Source of the DNA: Datnioides undecimradiatus
Taxonomy: Eukaryota > Chordata > Actinopteri > Lobotiformes > Datnioididae
Reading direction: 5' to 3'
DNA: 64,000 nucleotides
Assembly (NCBI GenBank): GCA_008933995.1
Contig: WARS01000026.1
Coordinates: 8,260,501 to 8,324,500 of the forward strand
Positions 35,889 to 48,520 of this stretch are shown here, piece by piece. Position 1 is the stretch's first letter. Every line of letters begins with the position of its first letter. Made by a program: the position numbers and the translations under genes. The notes under the pieces are model-generated. The model made no database searches and was not told the origin of the DNA. It saw only the letters and a program-made list of their open reading frames with translations.

Positions 35889-37581
35889 AAGAACGAACAG
35901 GCACTGTGATGAGTGTGTACTGTAAGTTAGCATACTGTCTGTGGCACACGCCCCCACGGTTTTGGGTGAGTCACCCTCTGCACTTGCAAGCTTGCATCCA
36001 ATCTTACATGCCTCAGTATGCAACACCGTTTCTGTTAGCGCGCGTACGTTTTTGCAAACGCTGAAGAAAGCCCAACATGAACCTCAATTTCGCTGTAAAA
36101 GCTAAGCTGTGGAACAACAAAGCCAAAACGCAGCACACCCTTCAATCGTCACGCTACCATCTCCCATTCAAGGTCCCAGTACCGGGTACCAACCAGATGA
36201 CTGTGTCTAATTTCCACTGGATATTCCATTTCCATTTGAAAGGTGTTTAGTGCCCATTGAGCAGTGTTATCGTGGCCGTGCAGACAGAGAGAGGCTGCCC
36301 TGCTCCTCCCAGCCTCAGACGAAGAAACCATCGATTTGATTCAGTCTTAAAAGCCGGGTCAGCCTCAACAATGGCAGCTTGTGGAAAAACCATTACCCCA
36401 GGTGAATGTTAACCTACATGCATGTTTGCAATCACTCTTGCTCTCTCTCTCTCTCTCTTTGACTATCCTACACAGCACCACAGATGGAGAGGAGACAGGA
36501 TAGAGAGAGAGGGAGCTCTGTGGGTTGCTTCTCAATGGAGTATGCAGGCTCCTCTCTAGGTGAGTCATGCTGCCTTTCTTTACACTTCTTGTCCAAGGCC
36601 ACCTACCTTACACCTCCACTCTAGCACAGCTACTGCCAAGTTACTACGCCTGCTCATCCATTACACTACTCACAGCCCCTGACACAGTAGAAAAGTCACA
36701 GATGACTAATATGATCCAGCTGAAATGCCTGCTGCTGCACTGAAAATGATACGTGGTGTTTAAAGCTGAAAGCTGTAATGTATATCAGTTAGATTATCAT
36801 TATTTGATTGGATGAGTGACGTTAGATGTGAGGGGTGACTTAATAGTGTGTCTCATAACTGTTCAACTTCACCAAGCAGAAATGCATTTTTCACCACTGT
36901 CGAAGTCAACAGCTCATGTGTTTCAGTGTTTTCAGTGGTCAAGTTACCTTAACAGTAGCATTCAACACAATCATCTGTAATCATAGTACTTTTGATCGGG
37001 TAATTTGCAAGCTAATTAAGCTAAGTACCCAGTTTATCATGTAAATGATCTAGGTTTAAACTCACTGGCGTAATGTCTTTGTATGTTATTGTACATGCAG
37101 GTATACTGCTATAGCAATATACCTGGATTTAATTTAACTGTGATTGAAAAATGTCAGAAAAATCCCCTTTAATATTTCCTACTGCCCAAGCTGACGTCAC
37201 ACAGTCAGATGTCTTGCATTGCAAAATCAAATACTCAAAACCCAGAAAGCTTTCAGTTTACTATTGTGTATAAAACAGCTATTTGATTATTCAAATAGTG
37301 AATATTTGTGTATAGTTGCCTGGGTGTAATTAGTTGTCCTGAGCCTACGCTGATGTTGGAAATGTGTGTTTTTTAATTTCAGAGAGGAAAACATGAAAGG
37401 GACAAAAAAAAAGTCACATTACATAAATATTTTACTGGCACTGCTGCATGGCATGAAAGAAGCAAATGAAAATCAGCAGTGATCGCATTTGGTTTTGACC
37501 TGCTGGCCTTGCATGTTTGATGCCAATAAGATGTATGTGTCGGACAGTGTGAATGGGGTTAATGTAGTGCAGGGGTTCTGC

Positions 37582-37619
37582 TAATTGGGTTAGCGCACAG
37601 TTTGGTTAATTGGGTTAGC
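37582..37619 (+). repeat. Duplicated TAATTGGGTTAGC motif
   Basis: The 13-base motif TAATTGGGTTAGC occurs twice, at 37582-37594 and 37607-37619, 25 bases apart start to start. Confidence 0.85.
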
Positions 37620-37911
37620 AGAGATTCCATGACAGCTACCATGCTGACAGACCCAGCTTGCTATCGATCAGATGGGTGAATGAAGGGGACAAACACAGCA
37701 GGTGCTTTCATTAAACAAGTGCAAGCACATGAAACAAACACGATGCACTGCACATAAACACAAACGTGTCAGGTTGCACTGGAAGTCACTGCGTCGGCTC
37801 ATTTTTGACAGAGGGAGGGTGGAGGTGTATGGATCCCATCAAATGAAATACAAAAAGTGCTGAAAGTGATGATGGGTATTTATGAAAATGGTAGCAAATG
37901 ACTAAATATTG

Positions 37912-37912
<1 letters not shown>

Positions 37913-37953
<41 letters not shown>
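37913..37953 (+). repeat. (TG)n microsatellite
   Basis: About 20 perfect TG units. Confidence 0.95.
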
Positions 37954-37957
<4 letters not shown>

Positions 37958-40900
37958 ATGAAAGAGAAGGAAAGTGTGTGAGAGAGAAGACAGAGACCAC
38001 TTGGGACCTCAGCTCTCTTTCATGTGGAGGTGAATACATAAATAATAAAATTAAATCATCAAAAACAGCCCAAAATAGTCCCAACTCTTCTCCCAATAAT
38101 ATACATGCACTAAGAATCATACGTTCCACATTTCTCAAAGTTATTTTAGTCAGTAACAGTCTTCAAATTTAATAATCTGTGTATTAAAATGACAAAAATG
38201 ATGACAAAAATACCTTTTTTTGCAGCAGCAGTTACACAAGAAGCAAAATGACCTAGGAATAGAGATAACGTCTTCCTGATTAAAAATGTCATTTTTACAA
38301 AAAAAAGAATTGTCAGGAATGTGGTTGTGTGTCTTCAGGCTTTGATGTGCTGCTTCCTTCTGTAGCTACCCGTTATCTGATGGTAGCTAGGTGCAATCTG
38401 CAAGGTGTCGGGGGAGCTGAGTACTAAATAAAGACATTTTCAAGGTTTTCAGGCACGAAGAAATCTCAACCCCAGTCGTGTCACTTCACTTCCTCGCTTA
38501 ACACAATCTGCTGCCTCCTAAAATAGCTCGGTGTTTCTCTGAAGCCAGGCTCTTGACTTAACACCAAGACAGACAGATAGGGTACGTGCACCAACAACAA
38601 CAAAAAAGACTATGTCAATGCAAAAAAACCCACAACATCCACGCTGCGACAAGCACACAAACGCGCTGCAAGATCTAGAGAGTGACTTTGTGTGATCCCG
38701 CTATGTGCTATGTGAAAAGTAGTACACGCACAGTTTTGGCTGCTTAGCTTTCGACATGGGAAGATCACACACCTGTGCTAGCGCGCTCAACGTTTGGTAT
38801 TGCGACATAAAGTTTATGACCTTTACTTCACTGATGAAAAGCTGAACAGAATGACTGACCTCGCAGGGGAAATGTCAAGCCAACGTGCTTGACGCTGGTC
38901 CTCGTGTGAAGAGATATCTCCAAATCTTGAATGTTGTTGAGAGCTAAAAACCATAATCTAAGTGGATTAGCCCCCTCTTGCTTATGTTTTGATTTTGCAG
39001 TGGACAATTCTTTAAAGCCAAAGGCAGCCTCTGGAGTGGAGTTCAGCTGATGTGATCTCCCTTTCCACAAGCCACTCTTATTAAGCAGCACCACTAAAAG
39101 CCGGAGGATTCTCTTACTAAACCAATCAATATAGGATCTGCCTCGCCATGGTCCCAGGAGCCCTGGACTCCACCCTTCATTCTTCCTCCAGCTTTCACTG
39201 TCCCTCCACTTTCGCTCATTCATGGCAGCATCACTGTGAGGCGGATGCTGCTACCGTGTACATGTGTGGGTGTGCGTTTTGGTGTGTTCCTGCACACCCA
39301 AGACAGATCTAATTCCAAATGCATCGCTATCTCAAACCTCAGGAGGTGAAACAGGTGAAAACGGTCCTCTGAGGCAGAGCTGAGGAGCTAAACCGCCTGT
39401 TAATGAATAAATAAACACACCAGTCAGCATGAACGCCCCGCTGTCCTCGCGTTCTTTGAGTGCAGAGGCCGATCTTCCATTGCTAACACCTGTGTGACTG
39501 TCAGAGGAATCAATAAACAGCTACTGTTGCAAAGGTGAACTCGCCCACCAGTGTACACTGCGCCTCCGCCGGCTGTCTGTGTCTCAAACAGGAAAAGACA
39601 TTTGTGGCTGAATGACACACCTCGTACTCATGTTAATACCACAACGGAGTTGGCAATTAGAGCGATAAATACAAATATATGCATACTGTTAATATGCAAA
39701 TTCAGACAGATGGCTTATGAAGGTGTAAAAACACACACTGCTTTGCATTCTATGCATTCGCAGTCCTCAATGAGTCTGCTCCACCCAAATACATCACTGA
39801 CTGATAAGTAATTAGTTCATCACCATACAATGAGATGCATTCAAAGGAGAGCATTTACCAAAGGATAAAATATCAAACCTATTCTGGATAATTATTCTCT
39901 CATTAACATTAGTTGTGACTTTCACTCTTTTTGTATTACTTCTTAAGATTAACTCACGCGATGTTTTCCTGCAATCTAGCTGCTGCACATGATGGAATCA
40001 TTGAATTATCTCCATATGCTGATGCAATGGGCCCATTACTAACTGCAGTCATGTTTGCTAGCTGATGCTGTGAGTTTGATAAACAACTGCACTGTTGCTC
40101 TGGTTTGCTGCCACTCTTGTGTATTAAAATTGAAACTGATATTAAATCTGCTGAAAAAGCACACCTGTAGCCAAAAACCCGCTGGAATGACGTTCAAGTT
40201 CCAAATCAGAGCATGAAAGCAGTTATGTAACAGGCGCCCTCCCCCTTCCTTAAAGTTAGACCAGGCAATATTTTTATGTTAAAGTATGCCGATCTAACAG
40301 CATAAAACAAAAAACAGAAGTGCGATGGAGAAGAGCATCCTGTCTAAGCTAATGAGACCCAGATGATTTGCGCTGTTTGCGCAGATTAAACTGTTGTTGG
40401 TATAAACACTTCTCCACCCACAAGAAATGACAAATTCAAACTTTAAGAATGAAAAACAAAACTGTCTCTTTTTTTCAGCATAAATATAGCGTATCCTGCT
40501 GTACTGCAGCTGGAAGGCTTTTTCAGTGAAGCACAGAGTTGAACGGTCCAACAGCCAACAGCAGAAAACTGAGGTCACAGTGTTGTGTATTCACAGTTCT
40601 GTAAAAGGTCGCGTTAAGTCAAATTTCCTCAGGTCAATACAAATAAAAAAAGGTTTATTTGACATTGCTTGCAAATGTGACTTTGCGTACTTACACATGA
40701 TTATGTGATACTTTGGTCTAATCATGAGGAAAGGAGCTACAACAATTAGTCCTTTTTGAGTAAAACTGTTAAATGTTGCCTGCTTCGAGCTTCTGAAACA
40801 TATGGATTTGCCTTTATTGGTAATGTCAGACAGTGCATGAAAGTCCTTGGGTTTACGACTGCTGGTTTGAAAAAGAGGCAGTGTAAGGGCATCGCTCTGG

Positions 40901-43137
40901 GCAATGGGAAATTGCCAGGAGAATTTTTCACAGTTTTTGACATTTTAGGGATATTCAGCAATTGACTGTGACATTACTGCTACTTCTACTACTAAAATTA
41001 ATAATAATGATAGCAAATAAAATGATTAAAATAATAAAATGAATAAAAATAGTGTCAGTTGCCAAACAACAAAGATTACTGATGTATTTAATTGTTGAAT
41101 CTGTATCTCCTCATCCAGGTAGCAAGAAATCACGCAACATCCTGGCTCTTTTTCACAAGAGTAAATATCAAGTAACAAGTATCAAGATTTAAAAAATATA
41201 TAAAATATTGATATATGATGGGTGAAAAGAATTTATAGATGATATTATGATTCTAAATTTGAATTCAAATTAAATTAAATTTGTCACCTCTAGCAATGAT
41301 CCTTGCTTGGATCTTGAAAAACAGGCACAACTTGGAAAAAAGAACCAAAGGATGGAAAACTTTTTTATCCAGATGGTTAAAGGAGTTTGAGAACATGGGC
41401 AATATTTCAGATCAGAAGTCAGTTTCCACCTTGGTTTTACAAAAGTGGCATTGTGTGTATTTTTGGAAAAACTGGCAGCTTTACTCTGTGACTCAGATGT
41501 AATGGGAATACATACGAGGCAAAAACTATGGCTACCACACTTGTGAAGGGGGCGGGTGACCATGATATATGATTATTGAATATCCACACATGCATGAATA
41601 TATTAAAAAGAATTTATACATCATCATCAGAGGGCTGATAAATCAAAGAACACTGTTAATACTAAATACTTGTGTGAGCAGAAGGGCTGAAGGAATATTT
41701 CCTCGGTGGAGACTATAATTTTGAGCTCAAACATCACCTGCTGCTAAGACCTTGAGGGCTTGATGGGATGTAATGCACAAGCATCAGGACAGAAGCATGT
41801 TTTTTGCTAAATGCGTACAGCGGATGAAAAAACTGTTTCTACATGTAATGGAATTGCGATGTTCAAAACGGGCGTATTATTTCGTGTTCTTGCATTATGA
41901 GTGTATCACATTAGACGTAATGCGGCGTTAAGAGCTTAACTGTGTAAATAAGTGTGTTTTCTTTGCTGCTTTATTTATTGTGTTTGCTCTTGTATATAGT
42001 CATGTTCTGAGACATTATGCTGTAATGCTGCTGAGACATGAATCAATACTTGTGAATTACGGTGCTTCTACTCTAATGGCAAGCTACTGCAGTGCTGTAC
42101 CTCATCTGAAATGTATTTAGTGGACGCTGAGATGACGGATGCTAAACTACGGCACTTGACGGGAGGATTCTGTGTAATTATATAAGAGATCTACATGGAT
42201 TGTAAGGTCAGGACACGACACAATAACTGGTGTGAATTTTGAGATTCAATACACTGTAGTGTGTAGGTTACAGTCAAACTGGTCAATGCTCTTTTTCTTT
42301 TGCGTGTTTCTAAGAGAAGAGTAGCTGTGACGGTCACCAGTGTGCCGTACCATCATTTTCTTGATCTCTAGTTGCTATGGCGATCTTATTTTGTTTAAAT
42401 GTGGTATTATGTGCCCTCATTGACAATGTTGAGTTCCACCACTGGGCTGACACTGAGGTAAAAACTATTCAAAAACTAATCTTTAAATTCATGTTGACTC
42501 ATTCTCACTCCCTCTCTCTTCAGTGCCCATTTCCTTGTTTCCTCCCTTGGCCTCTGCAATGCCTCTTATTGCCCTATACACAGCATTAATAATTGAGAGC
42601 ATTTTATGCAGACAGTGAGTTTTGGTGCCCTGAGCTCTTTGGTCACGGATCCATGGCACTAATGCTGGGTGGCAGGCCAGTTTGAGGCCCCGCACTCCAA
42701 GTCCAGGCTAGGGCACATCTGTCTGGCTGACTGGCCAATCTACAGCCCCCTGGTCCCTGAGCTATTATGCACACAGCTGACATGCGCACACACACATATA
42801 TGTGCGCGTACACACTTTGAGGATTCACGGACCATTTACTCCGTGATCTGTAAAGCTCACATCACACTTTTGCACCTTTTACGAACAACCAAAGGCCACA
42901 GACAATGACTGACATTTACAAAACCCTAAACAACTCCAAGCTGCTGTGTCCTCTAAATACTGTAATTCTCTCTCGCAGACATCCAATCGTACTGTACGCT
43001 CGCTCTACGTAAAGACCAAATTGTAGTGTGTATAAGGGAGAATTACATTGTTTGTAGGAGAGAAAGACATGGGTGTGAGTGAGATTGAAAATATGGATGC
43101 GTCTGCACAATGGTGGTGTGTGTGAAAGACTACAATT

Positions 43138-43154
43138 GTGTGTGTGTGTGTGTG
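43138..43154 (+). repeat. Short (TG)n microsatellite
   Basis: About eight TG units. Confidence 0.85.
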
Positions 43155-43289
43155 AGTATAACAACCTATGAGAAACAGGGCTCAATGGTGTTTGTGAGAA
43201 GGAATGACTGTGCATGTGTTGGGAAATATTAGTGTTTAGGAGAGTGGTGGGAGTCCGATTGGCTTATAGCTTTCCCGAAAAAGCCTGTA

Positions 43290-43345
43290 CCTAATAGAGC
43301 TGCAACAATTAGTCAATTAATCAATTAGTTGTCAACTTTTAAATT
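43290..43345 (+). mobile_element. Fragment of a teleost hAT-like repeat (left copy)
   Basis: Reads TAGAGCTGCAACAATTAGTC and on through AATTAGTTGTCAAC, the head of a very abundant teleost interspersed repeat as I recall it. About 50 bases recur in direct orientation at 43650-43705 (24 of 29 identical over the core). Confidence 0.55.
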
Positions 43346-43649
43346 CTGCACTTCACCTATATTGAAAATGTATTTATTCAACTTAACAGCTTTCACCACA
43401 AAAATCACTATGTTTCACCTGAACAACAGAAACCAGTGCCTGATTTGCCTGATTATTTACCTTCTCCACTTCATGGTGTTAGGAGCCGTGAGCAAACCAG
43501 GAACTGAAAGTGCAATACTATTTACATTTCAATCAAACTCTCACTCCTACACAGCTATTCTAAGTAACATAAAGTCTCCAGGATACTATCATTCTGTTTT
43601 ACACACACTACTATTGTCAACCACATTGGTTTCTCTTGTAGCGCAGTTA

Positions 43650-43832
43650 CATGGTGCTTTAGAGCAGCTACTAGTAGCCAATTAATTGATTAGTTGTCAA
43701 TTATTAAAGTAACAGATGAGATTTTCGATGAATCTTTGTGGTTGTGGACAAGACAAGACGTGTGGATGTCACCTTTTTTCAAACTTTTTTTTTAATAACC
43801 CTTTTCTGTCATTTTATGGACAAAACGACTTG
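43650..43832 (+). mobile_element. Internally deleted teleost hAT-like repeat (right copy)
   Basis: Starts with the same TAGAGC head and AATTAGTTGTCAA block as the left copy, then jumps to GGTTGTGGACAAGACAAGAC and TGTCATTTTATGGACAAAAC, which in my recollection lie further inside the same repeat. The middle portion and the far inverted end are missing. Confidence 0.55.
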
Positions 43833-44189
43833 CCACTGCTGCAGCTGCACATTTGCTAGCTACCATCATACACTACATGTGAACAGAGTGAGTCTGCGTC
43901 TGTGTATGTTTGGACTGGACTCGACTGACCTCAAAACCAGAAATCCCAGTTCTTTCAATAATTATCCTGCACTTTCAGTCATTTTTGTTTCTGTATGTTT
44001 ATGAAGTAAAGTCATAATAATAATTTGGTAAAGGCATATATACAGAGATTTTGTATGCAAATGCACCGCTGTTAAAATTCACTTTGCTTTCAGTCTGAAT
44101 CTGAGTACACTATGACTTTAAAGTGGCGCTGTAAGAGACAATAGTTCTTTGTGTAGGACATTGTAATGTGTTTTTTAAGGCAGTACAGG

Positions 44190-44440
44190 CTATTTACACT
44201 AAGTGGACAATTTATTAGAGATTCCTGTAAAATCTTTCAATTCAATACAACAACAAAGTCTACTTTTAAAGTACTTTAAACAAAACAGTGTCAGAATATT
44301 AGAAACACTTCCCACTGTAATAAAACCCTGCGCAACATCACAGCTAACAACACACTCAACTGGAAAACTTACAATTAAATTAGAACCTCTCTGGCAGTTT
44401 TAAGAGAATGAACAGTATAGGCATCATAAAGGTGAGTATA
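44190..44440 (+). mobile_element. Old interspersed repeat, probable DNA element remnant
   Basis: AAGTGGACAATTTATTAG, then TTCAATACAACA, TCTACTTTTAAAGTA and a downstream GTTTTAAGAGAATGAAC appear in the order of a common fish repeat I recall. Diverged and without coding capacity. Confidence 0.4.
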
Positions 44441-45453
44441 TATGTTAGAGAGAATATCAGTGTATGTAGATTATGACAGTGAGCACAAGAAATCACATCG
44501 CATGAGAACTTATAGTGATGCTGTGTGTGGGAGCAGCTATGATTTATGACCTAAACAACCACTCATAAATGTTACTCTTTAGGCACAATGCACGTTCATA
44601 ATCGAGAGAGTATATGTTTCATACATGTGTGCATGCATTTTGAAACGGAGACAGTTGGAGCACATAAGCAGAGATGCAGGTGTGCAAGTGAACCCGGGAG
44701 AGTGTGTTTATTTCTATGAGATGAAGGTGGGAAGGGATGGTGGTGGATGAGAGAGGAGAGAGGAGGGAGTGAAGAGGAAGGAGTGCTCCAGTCCTGTCGC
44801 CTTGGGTGCATCAGCAGCAGGAATTGTTCTCTGCCCTGTGGGGGCCATCTGACTGTTCTGTCACCCTCCGCAGAAGGCTGACTCTGCCTTAAAGTGCTCG
44901 GCCCTGCGCCTGCAGTTCGACATGCTTGATGTTTAATACATACACAGGGAGAATATTGAGAACGCCTCAGGAGAAATGCAGTACACAGGCTGTAAGGGAG
45001 CGTTTTTTTGTTTTTTTTGTCAGTTTGTAGAACAACCAGGAATAGAGGAACTCCTGTACAAAGTGCGCGTGGGCAGGCTGTGAACATAATTGCCCAGAAT
45101 TCGAACCAGAGCTAGAGCTCCATCGCAAATTTGAAATATACGAGATCCAAGAGTTAAGCACCTCTCAACAAAATGCACTTGAAGTGAGTGGGGGACAGCT
45201 TCATGCTGGTGATTGTGCAATGCACATGACTTATCTGTGCCAGAAAATGTACGTCACAACCACATGTGATGTTTCAGTCAAAATAGCAGTTGTGGAACTT
45301 AAGCTGAAAATGCCTCTCCCTGGGTGCTCCTGTACTTCTGCAATCAGTGTGAGTGTGGTGTAATTCAGGGCATCACTCCTCAATAAGGCAGGAGAACGGG
45401 CCTCAGGGGTGACCCTCCTGCTTAAGTCAACACAATGAGTGTAATGAGGTGAA

Positions 45454-45454
<1 letters not shown>

Positions 45455-45492
<38 letters not shown>

Positions 45493-45510
45493 CACACACA
45501 CATACACACA
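45455..45510 (+). repeat. (CA)n microsatellite, interrupted
   Basis: About 18 perfect CA units, then CA runs broken by GG and TA. Confidence 0.95.
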
Positions 45511-46460
45511 CTGGATATGGGAACCCTTGCTGCATAGTAAGTGGATTTCATTCATCTACATGCACCGAGCCTGCTGTAGAAGTTCTACTCACACCCACAC
45601 ATTCAGGAACACAGAGAGCATTTCCTTCCGTAGCTTATTACAGGTGATAACATCATTACAGCCTTATTTAGATCCACAGTATAGTTGTGACGAGAATGAA
45701 TGCTGCTTTCTATATTTAACAATTTTAAGACAAACACGTATCTTAACGGGCATAAGTTGTATTTTAATATATATAAATCCTCAATGTCATTGATCAATGG
45801 TAAAAGATACTTTAAATTGGAATTAAATGCATCTGTTTCTGTTTCACATGTCTGTGTCTGCTCTTGTGCTCCTCGCAGTATCTGAGTTCATCAGTTCTGA
45901 GTCCATAATTAATCAGCTCTGCTGTGTAAGTAGGACTGGTGCCTTTCTCTTATCATCACGTACAGCAACCCACGCCCTCCGGGCCATCGGCGGATTAATG
46001 ATGAGTGCCCGTGATAGGAGAGCCCCCTCACAAAGGCTTTATTAATTAGCCTTGCACCGACACTGTGGCTGCAGTGTGCAACACATGTTCACTCTAATCG
46101 AAACTTTAAAGGTACACGATCGACCTCCTGATCACCCACTGAAATGCACCGCACGATATTAAACCTTGATGCGTGCATGCATTAAGTTAGGGGTGTGTGC
46201 AGGAGGGGTGGGTTGGGGGTGAGGGGGGTACACCATTTCCAAATTCGCGAGGCAACTTTCACACATCGCTGACCGATCGGTTATGCTGCACTTTACTAAA
46301 GATGCTTATGAATGATTGATCTGACAGGTGGGATCGAGTATGGAACCGTTCAGTAACGATAAAAGAGGGACAGGTGCGGTGAAACGGTCCTAAAACTGTG
46401 CAGATGTCACCAAAGTGGAGCCAAAATGAAAGAGAGGGAGATCGGATGTGTCGTACTCAC

Positions 46461-46800
46461 TCGCCCCCCGGTGCGTTAGAGGAGCATCCCGGTCTCTCAG
46501 GGCCAGCTCTTCAGATGAGTTCTCCTGGGACAGCGCGCCTTGATCCTCACTATCATTCTTTGCCAAGCTCCAGCCTCCTCACAGCCTCACCTTACTCTTC
46601 TTCTTTGACATCACATGTAAAAAAACAGCTGCACGCCAAATTAAATTCGCCTTTAACTGTTGTTTCAGGGTCACAGTCGTCCGTCTCTCTGTATGTAGAG
46701 CAGAAGTGACAGCAGCGGATTCCTATTTGAGGGGATGCTGACGCGCTACCAGAGGGGCTCGCCTCCTGCCTTTCTCATCTGGCTCCATCAGCTCTCTGTT
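46461..46800 (-). other. pag1: Candidate noncoding first exon of pag1
   Basis: A consensus minus-strand donor GTGAGT lies at 46455-46460, just after a GC- and CpG-rich stretch, the typical end of a first exon. If spliced to the acceptor at 22122 the intron would be about 24 kb; mammalian PAG1 also has its start codon far from its promoter. The transcription start is not visible and the exon could belong to another minus-strand transcript. Confidence 0.45.
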
Positions 46801-47399
46801 AGGCAGCACCATGTGACTGAAACCACTGTCAAGACCGTAAAACACAGTGAAACTGGCATCCGGTGAAGGCTTTCAAAATAAAACATCCATCTACAATTGA
46901 AAGCCAAGCTTACTCATGTTGGGCCGAGAAGTCAGGTGGGAAAATGACAGCAGGGTCACAGTTAGGCATAATTCCAAATAAAAAATAAGGAAATAAAAAT
47001 GTTTTGTGTTTTGTAAATTTTGTAATGTCAGTGCTACCTTTTGCATTATTGAGCCAACAACAATTTGAAATACTTGCATTATGCAGTTATCTGAGAAAAA
47101 CTAATATTATAGGGATATGTTTTTGTGTATTTTATATACTGTTTTCAACTTTAATTTTTAGCTAAGGTTTTCTAACTCAAACCAAACGCCAGTGACAAGA
47201 CAATCCCTCGTGCAGCTACGAAGGCTAACGATGGCATGGATGAAATCACTATGACAAAATAAATGACACTGTTTTCTGCTATTTACATGTTTCACAGTCT
47301 TCATGTGTGTGAATCGATGTGAAACCACATGCATCTACAGATTTCTGTGCAATAACAATATCAACATGTGCAATAACATATACTATAAACATATATATA

Positions 47400-47585
47400 T
47401 TTCCACTGGTATTTATTTTCTGTCTGTTGTATATATTTATTGTCTGCTGTATAATATTTTTTATATTTTATGTATTTTTTATATATTTCTGTGTGCTTGT
47501 GTTCTTGTGTCCCTCTGGCTTTACTGCTGCTGTGGCACTGAAATTTCCCCAGTGTGGGACTAATAAAGGAACTCTAAATCTAAAT
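47400..47585 (+). mobile_element. 3' tail of a LINE-type retroelement
   Basis: After an AT-rich lead the sequence reads GAAATTTCCCCAGTGTGGGA then CTAATAAAGG and a short CTAAAT-type repeat. This is the familiar 3' terminus of an abundant teleost non-LTR element (L2/CR1-like); no reverse transcriptase portion remains, so the copy is strongly 5' truncated. Confidence 0.55.
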
Positions 47586-48174
47586 GTTAGCTATCCCCCC
47601 ATTCAGCCAAGAAAAGTAAGACTTTTCATACAAACAGTGCTTCTGGTGAATATAAGAAGAACCAGAAAATGAATTTAAAGGTTTTGCACATCATACCTGT
47701 GCTAAAACACCTTACAATTACGATTACATTCTCTATAGAAACAGGACACACTGTTTCTGTTAGTGTTTAACATGTTGCATGTAGCATTAGCTGGCTGATT
47801 GGCCTATCTTAATAGCTGATTTCCTAAACTGTAATTGCAGCTGTAATGTTTTGTTCATGTAAATAGCTTAAATGAGATTTGGTTGTTGTTTCTTATCAAA
47901 CTGACCTAAGGTGGGTGTGGGACAGGTTGGTGGCTCATGAAAGCCACTGACACACACCAACCTCACACCTGCACCGATCTTCCAGCTTCACTGGTTCAGA
48001 GAGCTTTTTGCTCTGATTGCGTTGTCCCTTGTTCCTGTCTAACAGCAGCATCTAGATCATAGACTCTGGATAATAGTGATGATGATAGTGTCACTTTTGC
48101 CCACCGTATTGATCAAATTCCGTGGAGAAGTCATAAAATGCAATTTCATGCCATCAAACTAATACTTTGAATTG

Positions 48175-48520
48175 TAATGTTTTTATTTTGAAAGAAACCC
48201 ATACAATTTCCTGCATTTTTCCAGCTTATGTCTGGCTTGACTAACCCGTGAAGGCACCCATTCAATTAAAACCGACCTCACAGACGACTGCCTCCAAGCG
48301 GCCATCTTTAGAACAACACCAACCTTACAAAAAGGATTCTGGGGACCATTATTTCTTCTCCAATGCATAATCCCATCATAAATTATTGACATGCTCCTCA
48401 TAATAGCCTCTGTATTTGTTCTTCATTGAGTCTGGAATTTTCTTCATCGCAAAATAGTGAAGAAAAGTCCGATGAGACTCTGCCGCCAAGGGCACATGCA
48501 TAATCTTAAACTTTTATGAG
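48175..48520. promoter_or_regulatory. Candidate conserved noncoding element
   Basis: A complex, non-repetitive stretch (AATTTATGATGGGATTATGC on the minus strand) with a 72-codon minus frame lacking any known motif. Its composition stands out from the surrounding simple repeats. Could be an enhancer or an unrecognised repeat. Confidence 0.2.

Larger units (their letters stand above)
29471..43295 (-). other. pag1: Upstream intron of pag1, third part
   Basis: Noncoding, with many microsatellites listed separately. No exon with family similarity is visible. The 131-codon minus frame at 38828-39223 and short frames near 32500 have no recognisable motif. An imperfect 25-base duplication lies at 37582-37619. 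Confidence 0.55.
43833..46460 (-). other. pag1: Upstream intron of pag1, last part
   Basis: Noncoding. Apart from the repeat at 44190-44440 and the CA tract at 45455-45510, a complex block with TTATTAATTAGCC at 45960-46075 could be regulatory. No exon is visible. Confidence 0.5.

Noticed and set aside
35388..36026. His/Thr or Val/Cys-rich frames
   Set aside because: Direct translations of (CA)n/(TG)n microsatellites.
38828..39223. 131-codon minus-strand open frame
   Set aside because: Reads somewhat protein-like but matches nothing I know, has no visible exon structure and lies deep in the pag1 upstream intron; a frame this long is expected by chance in 64 kb.
46398..46709. 103-codon plus-strand open frame
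   Set aside because: Lies antisense over the candidate pag1 first exon; Ser-rich with no motif.
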